Shown here piece after piece: positions 50,816 to 59,697 of a stretch of 64,000 bases of DNA. The notes under the pieces are model-generated. The model ran no database searches. It worked only from the letters and a program-made list of their open reading frames with translations, and had not been told where the DNA came from. The DNA comes from Alistipes sp. (GTDB taxonomy: Bacteria; Bacteroidota; Bacteroidia; Bacteroidales; Rikenellaceae). The stretch lies in the NCBI GenBank assembly GCA_017436185.1, contig JAFSDP010000014.1, positions 1 through 64,000 of the forward strand, written 5' to 3'. A program made the translations under genes and the position numbers. Every line of letters begins with the position of its first letter. Position 1 is the first letter of the stretch.

Positions 50816-51943
50816 ATGGCAAAAGATTCGTTTAATACTTCGCTTGCCGATTCGCAGGCAACCCGTGTGGAGCCGATTGCTCCCGAAAAGTTCGATTTGA
50901 GTCGCTATGCCGACTATGCTGCTGCGCTCGATGAGCGTTGCAAAGCCTTCTGGGAGGCCGACGAAGGGGTCTTGGTCTATCGCCGTATGCGTGTCAAGGA
51001 GGTCTTCGCCGAGGATTCGCACGATATGACCCGCTCGCTAGCTTGGCAGTTGGGTGCGCTGGAGCAGTCGATGCGCTTCGAGGCCGATGTGCCCAACTTC
51101 CTCGAGCCGTGGTACGGACTGGGTACCGTAGCCGCCGCCTATGGTTTCAACTACCGTTGGGAGGAGGGTCAGGCCCCTGCCGTGGATGGTAAGTTCGCCA
51201 CGACGGCCGACCTGGTGGCTGCCCCCTACCGCCCTGTGGCCGAGACTGAGATTGGTCGCCACACGCTCGAGATGGTCGAGTACTTTCTGGACAAGACGAA
51301 GGGCCGTCTGCCGATGTCGTACTGCGATGTGCAGTCGCCCCTGAACACCTTGAGCAACATCATCGACTCGAACTCCTTCTACCTCGACCTGATGCTCGAC
51401 CCCGAGTCGATTGAGGTGGCGATGGAGCGCACCTCCGACCTTCTGATCGACTTCACCGAGGCGCAGCGCAAGCTCATTGGCGATGCCCTCGTCAAGCCGG
51501 GTCACGGATTTGCCTCGAGCCGTATGTTCGACGGTCTGGGTATGAGCGACGACACCGTGACGATGCTCTCGCCCGACCTCTACTTCCCGTTATGCGTGCC
51601 GGCGATGACCAAGGCGGGCAACCGCTTTGGCGGCACGGTCTTCCACTCGTGCGGCAACTGGTCCGACAAGAAGGAGGAGATTGCCCAAATCGAGGGACTG
51701 CAAATGGCCGATGGCGCCTTCTCGCTGGCCACCGACCCGGGAGCCAACCCCACCGAAGGGTTCGCCGATGCCTTTGCCGGCCGTGCCGTGCTGAATGCCC
51801 GCATCGTGGGCGATGTGGAGCTGGTCGAGGAGAAGGTACGCCAACTCTGGAAAAAGGGGATGAAACTCATTGTGGTGACCTACGCCGAGACCCCCGAGGA
51901 GCAGGCCGAACTGTATCGTCGCATCCACGAAATCTGCTGCTAA
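50816..51943 (+). CDS. Uroporphyrinogen decarboxylase-family protein, copy 2 (not HemE)
   Basis: This protein of about 375 residues is of the same family as the previous gene but diverged. It has an N-terminal extension of about 60 residues and the zinc-site-like HSCGN (FHSCGNW). The HemE substrate motif is again missing. It precedes the YbaK gene by three bases, so UroD-2, ybaK and perhaps the permease are co-transcribed. Partner proteins and substrate are unknown. Confidence 0.8.
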   Translation: MAKDSFNTSLADSQATRVEPIAPEKFDLSRYADYAAALDERCKAFWEADEGVLVYRRMRVKEVFAEDSHDMTRSLAWQLGALEQSMRFEADVPNFLEPWYGLGTVAAAYGFNYRWEEGQAPAVDGKFATTADLVAAPYRPVAETEIGRHTLEMVEYFLDKTKGRLPMSYCDVQSPLNTLSNIIDSNSFYLDLMLDPESIEVAMERTSDLLIDFTEAQRKLIGDALVKPGHGFASSRMFDGLGMSDDTVTMLSPDLYFPLCVPAMTKAGNRFGGTVFHSCGNWSDKKEEIAQIEGLQMADGAFSLATDPGANPTEGFADAFAGRAVLNARIVGDVELVEEKVRQLWKKGMKLIVVTYAETPEEQAELYRRIHEICC

Positions 51944-51946
51944 ACA

Positions 51947-52453
51947 ATGGCCAAACGCACCGAGAAGACCAACGCCGCCCGCCTGCTGGATCGGGCCAAA
52001 ATCGGCTACGAACTCATCCCCTACACGGTCGATGAGTCGGACCTGGCGGCTACCCACGTGGCCGAGGAGCTGGGCGAGCCAATCGAGCAGGTCTTCAAGA
52101 CCCTCATCCTGCAAGGCGACCGCACAGGCCACTTTGTCTGTGTGGTGCCGGGCGATCGGGAGGTCGATCTGAAGAAGGCGGCTCGCATCTCGGGCAACAA
52201 GAGTGCCCGTATGATTCCGATGAAGGAGCTGCTGCCCACCACCGGTTACATTCGGGGTGGCTGCTCGCCCATCGGGATGAAGCGACGCTTCCCGACCTTC
52301 CTGCACACGACTGCCGAGGCCTTTCCGTACATCTATATCTCGGCCGGCGTGCGTGGCCTGCAGCTCAAGCTCTCGCCTACGGACCTTGTGGCCTACACCG
52401 AGGCCATAGTGGCCGACCTGTGTGAGGAGTCGGAGCAGGAAAACGAAGAATAA
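51947..52453 (+). CDS. Cys-tRNA(Pro)/Cys-tRNA(Cys) deacylase of the YbaK family
   Basis: This 168-residue protein has the YbaK/ProX fold (VFKTLILQGD, then PGDREVDLKKAAR and GYIRGGCSPIG). It hydrolyses misacylated Cys-tRNA(Pro) in other bacteria. The match is good along the whole length. It begins directly after the second UroD-family gene. The C-terminal tail is acidic. Confidence 0.9.
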   Translation: MAKRTEKTNAARLLDRAKIGYELIPYTVDESDLAATHVAEELGEPIEQVFKTLILQGDRTGHFVCVVPGDREVDLKKAARISGNKSARMIPMKELLPTTGYIRGGCSPIGMKRRFPTFLHTTAEAFPYIYISAGVRGLQLKLSPTDLVAYTEAIVADLCEESEQENEE

Positions 52454-52480
52454 GAAGAATAACTAAAACCACAAATACCT

Positions 52481-53788
52481 ATGAACAAAATCAAAGAGTC
52501 AATTCTAAAGCACAACGGAGTGAACTACCTCCTACCGTTCATCCTCATCACCTCGTGCTTTGCCCTCTGGGGATTTGCCAACGACATCACCAACCCGATG
52601 GTCAAGGCCTTCTCCAAAATTTTCCGTATGAGCGTCACCGACGGTGCGCTGGTGCAGGTGGCCTTCTATGGCGGTTACTTTGCCATGGCCTTCCCTGCGG
52701 CGATGTTCATCCGTCGCTTCTCCTACAAGGCGGGTATCCTGATGGGGCTGGGTCTCTATGCCATTGGAGCCTTCCTATTCTTCCCCGCCAAGATGACGGG
52801 AAGCTACTACCCTTTCTTGGCCGCCTACTTCATCCTTACGTGCGGTCTGTCGTTCTTGGAGACGAGCGCCAACCCCTACATCCTCTCGATGGGCTCGGAG
52901 GCTACCGCCACACGTCGTCTGAACCTGGCTCAGGCCTTCAACCCGATGGGCTCGCTGCTGGGTATGTATGTGGCAATGAACTTCATCCAGGCCAAGCTCA
53001 ATCCGCTCGATACGGCAGGTCGTGCCACGCTGTCAGAGGTGGAGTTTGAGGCGATGAAGCAGGCCGACCTACAGGTGCTCATCACCCCCTATCTGATTAT
53101 CGGTGCGGTGATTACCACGATGTTCCTCGTGATTTGGCTGACCCGAATGCCCAAGGTGCAGGAGTCGTCAAAGCAGGATGGTCTGCTGGCAACCCTGAAG
53201 CGTATCTTCTCGCAGAAGCGCTACCGCAACGGTGTGATTGCCCAGTTTGCCTACGTGGGTGCCCAGATTATGTGCTGGACCTTCATCATTCAGTACGGAA
53301 CGCGTGTCTTCGTGGGCGAGGGTATGGCCGAGATTGACGCCGAGGTGCTCTCGCAGCGTTACAACATCATTGCGATGGTGATCTTCTGCTCGTCGCGTTT
53401 TGTCTGCACCTACCTACTGAAATACATCAACCCGGGTCGCCTGTTGTTCATCCTGGCCATTGCCGCTACGATCGCCACGGCGGGTGTCATCGCCATCGAC
53501 GGTCGTCTGGGCCTCTACTGCCTGGTAGCTGTTTCAGCTTGTATGTCGCTGATGTTCCCCACCATCTACGGTATTGCCCTGGAGGGGATGGGCGAGGATG
53601 CCAAGTTTGGTGCCGCAGGTCTGATTATGGCCATCCTGGGTGGCTCGGTGCTGCCTCCCGTGCAGGCGATGATTATCGATCAGGGCACGCTCCTCGGCTG
53701 GCCCGCAGTCAATTGGTCGTTCCTACTGCCGCTCATCTGCTTCTTGGTGGTGATGTACTACGGCTGGAGCACAGCGAAGGAGAATTAA
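52481..53788 (+). CDS. FucP-like MFS sugar permease
   Basis: This 435-residue transporter has about twelve membrane helices and starts like FucP-type permeases (FALWGFANDITNPMVKAF). The family imports fucose and related sugars with protons. It starts 28 bases after the YbaK gene. No fucose isomerase or kinase is next to it, so the sugar is unproven. Confidence 0.88.
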   Translation: MNKIKESILKHNGVNYLLPFILITSCFALWGFANDITNPMVKAFSKIFRMSVTDGALVQVAFYGGYFAMAFPAAMFIRRFSYKAGILMGLGLYAIGAFLFFPAKMTGSYYPFLAAYFILTCGLSFLETSANPYILSMGSEATATRRLNLAQAFNPMGSLLGMYVAMNFIQAKLNPLDTAGRATLSEVEFEAMKQADLQVLITPYLIIGAVITTMFLVIWLTRMPKVQESSKQDGLLATLKRIFSQKRYRNGVIAQFAYVGAQIMCWTFIIQYGTRVFVGEGMAEIDAEVLSQRYNIIAMVIFCSSRFVCTYLLKYINPGRLLFILAIAATIATAGVIAIDGRLGLYCLVAVSACMSLMFPTIYGIALEGMGEDAKFGAAGLIMAILGGSVLPPVQAMIIDQGTLLGWPAVNWSFLLPLICFLVVMYYGWSTAKEN

Positions 53789-54235
53789 AAATTAAAGATT
53801 AAAAATTAAAAATTGGGGGTTGTGGCGGTGGCTACGACCCTCATTTCTTTTGGGTAGGTAGTTGATAAGGTCGCTATAGGGATTAGGTCAGCCCCTTATA
53901 ACGCCCCATAAGTCTTATAGGTCCCATAGGTCTTGATGGGCCGGGTTACAAAAATGTAACCCGCGCTGCTAACGGATGGGAGGATAAGGATATTAAAGAT
54001 ATTAAGGAGTTTAACGAAACAGGGCATTCTTATTGCGACCTTAAAAGACCCATAGCGACATATAACGACCTATCCCAAAAAATCTCAAAAAAAGTTACTT
54101 TCCCGATGCAGTATTTCGCCCCTTTGTGCATTTATAGAGTAAAGCCAAGAAAAATGGCCCAACCAACCATTGTTGTTCAACTTTTTTTCTAACCTTGTAA
54201 TTAGCAAATTAGACACAGACAAAAACGCCTAAACT
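53789..54235. other. 447-base intergenic region with repeats, a hairpin and a shared motif
   Basis: Near the start is an AT-rich ATTAAAAATTAAAGATT-like stretch. Positions 53864-53935 hold several GGTCGCTATAGG-like units. A perfect hairpin CGGGTTACA/TGTAACCCG lies at 53942-53950/53955-53963. More repeat units are at 54036-54073. The 33-base motif shared with 12729-12761 lies at 54104-54136, about 100 bases before the next gene. No ORF worth calling was seen. Confidence 0.6.
54104..54136 (+). promoter_or_regulatory. 33-base motif shared with 12729-12761, upstream of a lipoprotein
   Basis: The motif has the same CGATGCAGTATTT start and GTGCATTTATA end, with two mismatches to the other copy. It includes the ATGCA...TGCAT inverted repeat. 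Confidence 0.55.
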
Positions 54236-54847
54236 ATGAAAAAGTACCTTTTATTGTTGCTTGCCGTTTGTTGCTTGGTGGCGTGCAACGACGACGAATT
54301 TGTTGCTGCAGGGCCCGACGTAGATGGTTTCACAACCGAGGAGCTGGAGGCTTTGAGTCAAGGGTTTGACGCCACAAAGATCGACCACCAGCAATTGATT
54401 GCAGATTTGACAGAGGGCGCCATTTGGGATGTTCGTTATTTGGATACCTGGATGGAGGATAGCAAAGAGTGGGTGTATAATCCGGTTTATGGTGGTGGCT
54501 TTTATTGCTATTGGTGGGTCTTCGAGAAGAACGGAACAGCTCTAAACTATAGCGAAACGGGATCTTACTTAAATGGGAGCCCCATAACCTATCGCAACTG
54601 CGATGAAAGATTGTGGCGTTATAAGGAAGAGACCGGAGATATTGTTATTGCTCCCACTAATTACTATAATGAGTGGCGTTTGAAGGTGCTCTACTACAAC
54701 AGTCCGATACTTATGTTTACGCTAACCTACGACAAAATGCCAAAGGAGTACAATCAGCCCGCAGAGACAAAGCGATTTGTTACTAATTTGCGTAGTCTAT
54801 CCAACGCACAAGCCAAAGAGCAAATCCGCAAACTAACAGAAGAATAA
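54236..54847 (+). CDS. Hypothetical lipoprotein
   Basis: This 203-residue protein has a signal peptide with lipobox CLVAC (Cys at about 17), an acidic spacer, then a domain rich in Trp and Tyr (DVRYLDTWMEDS and YCYWWVFEKNG). I do not recognise the family. It has lower GC than its neighbours. The upstream region carries the 33-base motif shared with the rSAM/lipoprotein operon. A strong terminator follows. Confidence 0.75.
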   Translation: MKKYLLLLLAVCCLVACNDDEFVAAGPDVDGFTTEELEALSQGFDATKIDHQQLIADLTEGAIWDVRYLDTWMEDSKEWVYNPVYGGGFYCYWWVFEKNGTALNYSETGSYLNGSPITYRNCDERLWRYKEETGDIVIAPTNYYNEWRLKVLYYNSPILMFTLTYDKMPKEYNQPAETKRFVTNLRSLSNAQAKEQIRKLTEE

Positions 54848-54862
54848 TCGTCAATCAACCTT

Positions 54863-54898
54863 AAAAACACAGGAGCAGGTTTGTTCCTGTGTTTTTTT
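54863..54898 (+). terminator. Terminator after the lipoprotein gene
   Basis: AAAACACAGGA pairs with TCCTGTGTTTT, followed by a T run. Confidence 0.85.
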
Positions 54899-54974
54899 GT
54901 TGTTGGTAGAGGTGCGAGGGGTAATAAGGTCGCTATAGGTCTTTTAAGGTCGTTATGGGTCGCTATGAGAAGAG

Positions 54975-55061
54975 CGTCATTCTGAACGGCAGTGAAGAAT
55001 CTCTTTCGAGTCAGGGCGACCACCCGAGATATTTCGGTCGTTTCACTCCCTCAATATGACG
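54975..55061. repeat. REP/MITE-like imperfect inverted repeat
   Basis: It starts CGTCATTCTGAACGGCAGTG and ends in ATATGACG, with AGTGAA-like and ATCTC-like blocks repeated in opposite orientation on each side. The CGTCATTCTGAACG start resembles a short palindromic repeat that I recall as common in many bacterial genomes. No ORF is present. Confidence 0.55.
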
Positions 55062-55117
55062 GGAGCAAAACCGCTTATAACAACCCATAGGTCTTTAGAG
55101 GTGGGGCCACCAAACAA

Positions 55118-55150
55118 ACAAAAAACCGCCAGATTTCTCTGACGGTTTTT
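55118..55150 (-). terminator. Terminator of tRNA-Leu(GAG)
   Basis: On the minus strand, AAAAACCGTCAGA pairs with TCTGGCGGTTTTTT, followed by a T run. Confidence 0.75.
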
Positions 55151-55236
55151 GGTGCCCAGGACAAGACTCGAACTTGCACGAACTAATGTTCACTACCCCC
55201 TCAAAGTAGCGTGTCTACCAATTTCACCACCTGGGC
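55150..55236 (-). tRNA. tRNA-Leu (anticodon GAG)
   Basis: The minus-strand cloverleaf has acceptor stem GCCCAGG/CCTGGGC, a CTACT/GGTAG anticodon stem with anticodon GAG, a class II variable arm and an encoded CCA end. It reads CUC/CUU leucine codons. Confidence 0.93.
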
Positions 55237-55265
55237 ATTGCGCGTTTTTCAACGCTTCGGGAGTG

Positions 55266-55273
55266 CAAATATA
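55266..55273 (-). promoter_or_regulatory. -7 promoter box for tRNA-Leu(GAG)
   Basis: TATATTTG on the minus strand matches TAnnTTTG, 29 bases before the tRNA 5' end. Confidence 0.55.
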
Positions 55274-55385
55274 GAGGGAATTTTTTGAAAAACCAACAAA
55301 AAGCCGCTTTTTTCTAAAAAAGTTTATCCGATAAGTGGTTGGATCATGCCAACTATCACAGCTTATCTGGCAATAAATCAACTAT

Positions 55386-55796
55386 TTACTCCTCGTCCGA
55401 GGGGCCTTCGTCGTCGAAGAAGAAGCCCTCCATCAGCGAGTCCAACTCACGGCGCTCCTTCTTGGTGGGGCGGCCCGTGCCTCGGTCACGATAGACAAAG
55501 ATGGTCTCGCGCGGAGCGTTGAGTTTGTCCAGCTCGCTCTGCGGCGTGATGTCGAGGCAGTATTGGGGAACACTCTTCGCCCCCTGGCGGCTCGACACCA
55601 GATCCAACACCTTATATTTATAGGTCACCGCCTGGCGGCGCACCGAAATCTGGTCGCCCACCTTCACCTCGCGCGAGGGTTTGGCATAGGCCTCATTGAC
55701 CAACACACGGTTGTTGCGGATGGCATCCGCTGCATCGCTGCGGGTCTTGAAGATTCTGACCGCCCACAGGTATTTGTCCAATCTTATTTCACTCAT
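55386..55796 (-). CDS. S4-domain RNA-binding protein (Hsp15-like)
   Basis: This 136-residue protein has an S4 RNA-binding domain (LDKYLWAVRIFKTRSDAAD), then a basic middle and an acidic tail. It resembles Hsp15, which rescues stalled 50S subunits carrying peptidyl-tRNA. It lies six bases after ftsW at the end of the minus-strand cell-wall cluster. Confidence 0.85.
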   Translation of the reverse strand: MSEIRLDKYLWAVRIFKTRSDAADAIRNNRVLVNEAYAKPSREVKVGDQISVRRQAVTYKYKVLDLVSSRQGAKSVPQYCLDITPQSELDKLNAPRETIFVYRDRGTGRPTKKERRELDSLMEGFFFDDEGPSDEE

Positions 55797-55802
55797 CGCT
55801 CG

Positions 55803-57068
55803 TTACTTTTTTTCGAGCAGGCTCTCGCCACGCGGTTTGTCGTGCGACTGCTCGTCGTTTTGGCGGCTCACACTGAGTATCATTCCCAACGCAATAGCCG
55901 TAAAGAGGGTCGAAGAGCCGCCCCTCGAGACCAACGGCAGGGTCTGTCCCGTCTCGGGAATCAGGTTCACCGTCACCATAATATGCAATAGGGCCTGGCA
56001 GGTGATCAGCAAGGCCAATCCCAAGACCAACAACCCCGGAAAGGCCGTGCCGCATCGTCGGAAAATCTCGATGGCACGGAAGAAAATCCACAGATAGAGC
56101 ATCATCATCGTCACCGCCAACAGCGACCCATACTCCTCGACCATAAAGGCAAAGGCGTAGTCGCTCTCGGGGTGAATCATTTCGACACGCACGGCACTCT
56201 GACCCGCCCCCACGCCAAAGACACCGCCATTTTGGATGGCAATCATCGAGCGTTCGGTATCGGTCAGCAGATCGACCGACTTCTCGGTTTGGGGCAAAAT
56301 CCACAGCTTCACCCAGGTCGAAAGGCGACCTTCGGCCGTCTCGCCACGACCCAGATTGAGGGCCATCAGCAGCGCAAAGCCCACCAAAGCCCAGCCGAGC
56401 AGTTTGAAGAGTTCGGAGGCTCGCACACGACCAATGAGCATCATCACCCAGGTGGCCAAAAACAGTAGGGCCGCCGAGGAGGTGTGGGCCGGAAGAATCA
56501 CGGCACAAGCCCCCACCACGGGCAGCAATATCGGGTAGGTTCCCTCCTGCCAGATGCGGCGTTGCTTGGGATCTTTGTGCCACCGCCAGAACTGCCACGA
56601 AGGGACAATGCGGATGCGATCAATCTTGGTTTGGCGAGCCGCCAACTGCATAGCGAGGAACATTACGGTGGCCACCTTCAGCGCCTCGGAGGGCTGGAAT
56701 TGGAAGGGTCCGATGGGGAACCAACGGGCGGCACCGTTCGTCCTCACGTTCATAAAATAGACCGCTACGGTCAATAGCAGCGAGGCATAATAGACCCAGC
56801 GGGCGGCCAGGTGATAGAAGCTGCTGTTGAGTCGCTGCACGAAGTACAAGACCCCGAGGCTGCCCACCAGAATGATGATCTGCTGATGCAGGAAGTGGGC
56901 CGTAGTACGCATCGTATGAGCATCGTAGGCCATCTTGGCCGTGGAGGAATAGACCACCAAGACCGAGAAGACCACCAGCACGGCCACAATGACCCACAGC
57001 ACCCGATCGCCCGTCAGGTAGCGGCGAGGGGTCTCGGTCGAGGAGGGTTGAGTGCGTGTTTGCGCCAT
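55803..57068 (-). CDS. ftsW: FtsW-type septal peptidoglycan polymerase
   Basis: This 421-residue SEDS protein has about ten membrane helices, with the family signatures ARWFPIGPFQFQPSE, FGVGAGQS and a C-terminal LPLVSRGGSS. FtsW polymerises glycan strands at the division septum with FtsI. It lies 25 bases after murD. The usual next genes (murG, murC, ftsQ, ftsA, ftsZ) are not in the window. Confidence 0.93.
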   Translation of the reverse strand: MAQTRTQPSSTETPRRYLTGDRVLWVIVAVLVVFSVLVVYSSTAKMAYDAHTMRTTAHFLHQQIIILVGSLGVLYFVQRLNSSFYHLAARWVYYASLLLTVAVYFMNVRTNGAARWFPIGPFQFQPSEALKVATVMFLAMQLAARQTKIDRIRIVPSWQFWRWHKDPKQRRIWQEGTYPILLPVVGACAVILPAHTSSAALLFLATWVMMLIGRVRASELFKLLGWALVGFALLMALNLGRGETAEGRLSTWVKLWILPQTEKSVDLLTDTERSMIAIQNGGVFGVGAGQSAVRVEMIHPESDYAFAFMVEEYGSLLAVTMMMLYLWIFFRAIEIFRRCGTAFPGLLVLGLALLITCQALLHIMVTVNLIPETGQTLPLVSRGGSSTLFTAIALGMILSVSRQNDEQSHDKPRGESLLEKK

Positions 57069-57093
57069 AGATGCCGTAAGTGTTAGTCGTTAG

Positions 57094-58455
57094 TTATTTG
57101 CAGTGCGTGGCAACCCACTCTTTGAAGCAGTCGCCACGATGTTCGTAGTTTTTGAATAAATCGAAGCTGGCGCAGGCGGGTGACAACAACACCGCATCGC
57201 CCGGGCGGGCCGCCTCACGGGCTGCCGTCATCGCCTCGTCGAGCGACGAGGTGGAGATCACCCGAGGCACCACACCGGTGAAGCTCTCGACAAGTTTTTG
57301 GTTGTCCAGACTCATACAGATGAGCGTGTGGACCTTCTCACGGGCAAAGCCCTTCAGCGGCTCGTAGTCGTTGCCCTTGTCCGTACCGCCCGCAATCCAA
57401 ACCACGGGGCGGGTCATACTCTCCAAGGCATACCACACCGAATCGACATTGGTGGCCTTCGAGTCGTTGATCCACAGCACACCGTCATACTCACCGGCAG
57501 GCTCCAGACGGTGCTCGACAGGCGAGAAGCTGTACAACGAGCGGCGAATACGCGTGGGCGAGATGCCGACACTCAAGGCTGCCAACGAGGCCGCCATCGC
57601 ATTGTAGGCGTTGTGCAGACCCGAGATCTGCATCTTGCGGGTATCGACCTTGACACTGCGTTTGCCCACCGTAGCCGTAAAACACCCCTCGGAAAGGAGC
57701 GCATCGCCTGCGTTGCTTGCCACCGCCGTGCGGGCTGCAAAGGGGAGTTGGCGCACCCGCAGGTCACGCTTCTCCAATTCGCCCCAGATCACCTCGTCGT
57801 CGGCCGAGTAGATAAAGACGTCGCGCGAATTTTGGTTCTGCGTGATGCGCATCTTTGAATCGACATAGTTCTGGAAGCAGTAGTCGTAGCGGTCGAGGTG
57901 GTCGGGCGTGATGTTCATCAGCACGGCCACATTGGCTCGGAAGCGGTACATACCGTCTAACTGGAACGAGCTGAGCTCCAGCACATACCAATCGTAGTCG
58001 CCCGTAGCCACCGAGTAGGCGAAGCTCTCGCCGATGTTGCCACCCAAAGCGACCTTGAGGCCCGCATCCTGCATAATTTTGTAGATGAGCGACGTGGTTG
58101 TGGTCTTGCCGTTCGAGCCGGTGATGCAGACCGTCTTCGCACGACCCATATAGCGGCAGGCAAACTCCATCTCGGAGATGACGGGGATGCCCGCTGCACG
58201 AATTTGCTGCACGATGGCCACCTTGTCGGGAATGCCGGGCGACTTGATCACCTCGTCGGCCGCCAAGATGCGCTCCACATCGTGGCCTCCCTCTTCGTAG
58301 GGGACCTGCCACTCGTCGAGTTTGGCACGATAACGAGGAGCAATCTTCCCGCTATCGGAGAGAAAAACACGAAATCCCTGCTTCTTGGCCAGGATGGCCG
58401 AGCCGTAGCCGCTGATGCCGCCACCCAATACCACGATATTCTTTTTGCGAGCCAT
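57094..58455 (-). CDS. murD: UDP-N-acetylmuramoylalanine--D-glutamate ligase
   Basis: This 453-residue Mur ligase has an N-terminal Rossmann part (VVLGGGISGYGSAILA), the ATP-binding TGSNGKTTTTSL and a later DHLDRYD. It adds D-Glu to UDP-MurNAc-L-Ala. It is six bases after mraY. Confidence 0.95.
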   Translation of the reverse strand: MARKKNIVVLGGGISGYGSAILAKKQGFRVFLSDSGKIAPRYRAKLDEWQVPYEEGGHDVERILAADEVIKSPGIPDKVAIVQQIRAAGIPVISEMEFACRYMGRAKTVCITGSNGKTTTTSLIYKIMQDAGLKVALGGNIGESFAYSVATGDYDWYVLELSSFQLDGMYRFRANVAVLMNITPDHLDRYDYCFQNYVDSKMRITQNQNSRDVFIYSADDEVIWGELEKRDLRVRQLPFAARTAVASNAGDALLSEGCFTATVGKRSVKVDTRKMQISGLHNAYNAMAASLAALSVGISPTRIRRSLYSFSPVEHRLEPAGEYDGVLWINDSKATNVDSVWYALESMTRPVVWIAGGTDKGNDYEPLKGFAREKVHTLICMSLDNQKLVESFTGVVPRVISTSSLDEAMTAAREAARPGDAVLLSPACASFDLFKNYEHRGDCFKEWVATHCK

Positions 58456-58461
58456 AGTGCG

Positions 58462-59664
58462 TTAGCGAATTTTAAGGGTTACAAGGGTCATTGCCGCCAG
58501 CAGCAGCGAGATAATCCAGAAGCGCAGCACGATTTTCGTCTCGAACATCTCCTTCTTCTGGTAGTGGTGGTGCAGGGGCGACATCAGGAAGATGCGACGA
58601 CCCTCGCCATACTTGCGTTTGGTGTATTTGAAGTAGCTCACCTGAATCATCACCGAGAGTGCCTCCACCAAGAAGACACCGCACAGCAGGGGCAGCAACA
58701 GCTCCTTGCGGATGCAGAGGGCAAAGACGGCAATCACACCGCCAATGGTGAGCGAGCCCGTGTCGCCCATAAAGATCTGGGCCGGGAAGCCGTTGTACCA
58801 CAGGAAGCCCACCAAGGCACCCATCATCGCCGCCGCATAGATGACCAACTCACCGCTGTCGGGGATGTACATAATGTTGAGGTAGTCGGCATAGACGACG
58901 TGACCCGAGAGGTAGGCCAGCGCACCCAGCACCCCGACAATGGGGACCGAGACACCCGTCACCAACCCGTCCAAGCCGTCCGTGAGGTTAGCACCGTTCG
59001 ACACGGCCGTCACGACAAAGATGGCCACCACGACATACAACAGCCAGGCCAGCAGTGTGTTGCATCCCGTGAAGAGGCTGTAATCCAACTCGTTGTCCTT
59101 CAAGAACGGAATGGTCGTTTTGGTGGTTTTAACATCCTGCAACTGCTGCTCGATGGCGGAAGTTTGCGCCTCCTCGGTGGGGGTTTCACGCACCACAATA
59201 TCGGTCGAGAGCCACATCGTGGTGCCCACAATCAGACCCAGACCCACCTGACCCACAATTTTGAAGCGGCCCTGCAGACCCTCTTTCTTGTGGCGGAAGA
59301 CCTTGATGTAGTCGTCCAGACCGCCAATGAGTCCCAACCAGACGGTCGAGACCAACATCAACTGCACATAGATGTTGTCCAACTTGCCAAACAGCAGCGT
59401 CGGCACCAAAATCGAGAGGAGGATAATCACACCGCCCATCGTGGGGGTACCCCGCTTCTTGAGCTGACCCTCAAGGCCGAGGTCACGAATCTCCTCGCCA
59501 ATCTGCTTGCTGCGCAGGAAGTCGATGATGCGGCGACCAAAGATGATGGCAATCAACAGCGCAACGATGATGGCTGCCGACGAACGGAACGAGATGTATT
59601 GGAACATACCCGAGCCGGGGAGGTTGTAGGCCTCGTCCAAAAACTTAAACAGATGGTAAAACAT
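58462..59664 (-). CDS. mraY: Phospho-N-acetylmuramoyl-pentapeptide transferase
   Basis: This 400-residue protein has about ten membrane helices and MraY motifs ([20 protein letters not shown] and MGDTGSL), with HHHYQ near the end. It makes lipid I. A loop of about 60 residues with many Thr lies in the middle, as in other Bacteroidales MraY. It is 33 bases after murE. Confidence 0.95.
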   Translation of the reverse strand: MFYHLFKFLDEAYNLPGSGMFQYISFRSSAAIIVALLIAIIFGRRIIDFLRSKQIGEEIRDLGLEGQLKKRGTPTMGGVIILLSILVPTLLFGKLDNIYVQLMLVSTVWLGLIGGLDDYIKVFRHKKEGLQGRFKIVGQVGLGLIVGTTMWLSTDIVVRETPTEEAQTSAIEQQLQDVKTTKTTIPFLKDNELDYSLFTGCNTLLAWLLYVVVAIFVVTAVSNGANLTDGLDGLVTGVSVPIVGVLGALAYLSGHVVYADYLNIMYIPDSGELVIYAAAMMGALVGFLWYNGFPAQIFMGDTGSLTIGGVIAVFALCIRKELLLPLLCGVFLVEALSVMIQVSYFKYTKRKYGEGRRIFLMSPLHHHYQKKEMFETKIVLRFWIISLLLAAMTLVTLKIR

Positions 59665-59697
59665 ATACCGGTATCGAATTTTTTAATTTTTTTCGTG

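Larger units (their letters stand above)
54848..55149. other. Intergenic region with repeat units and a palindromic element
   Basis: It holds the terminator at 54863-54898, GGTCGCTATAGG-like units at 54926-54966 and 55076-55098, the imperfect inverted-repeat element at 54975-55061 and the tRNA terminator at its right end. No ORF was recognised. Confidence 0.6.

Noticed and set aside
49663..51943. The two UroD-family genes as hemE duplicates
   Set aside because: Both lack the RQAGRYLPEY-type substrate motif of HemE and show an H-x-C-G site of the methyltransferase branch.
54975..55061. Palindromic element as an insertion sequence
   Set aside because: It is only 87 bases, has no transposase frame and no target duplication that I can see. 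A REP/MITE-like repeat is the better call.
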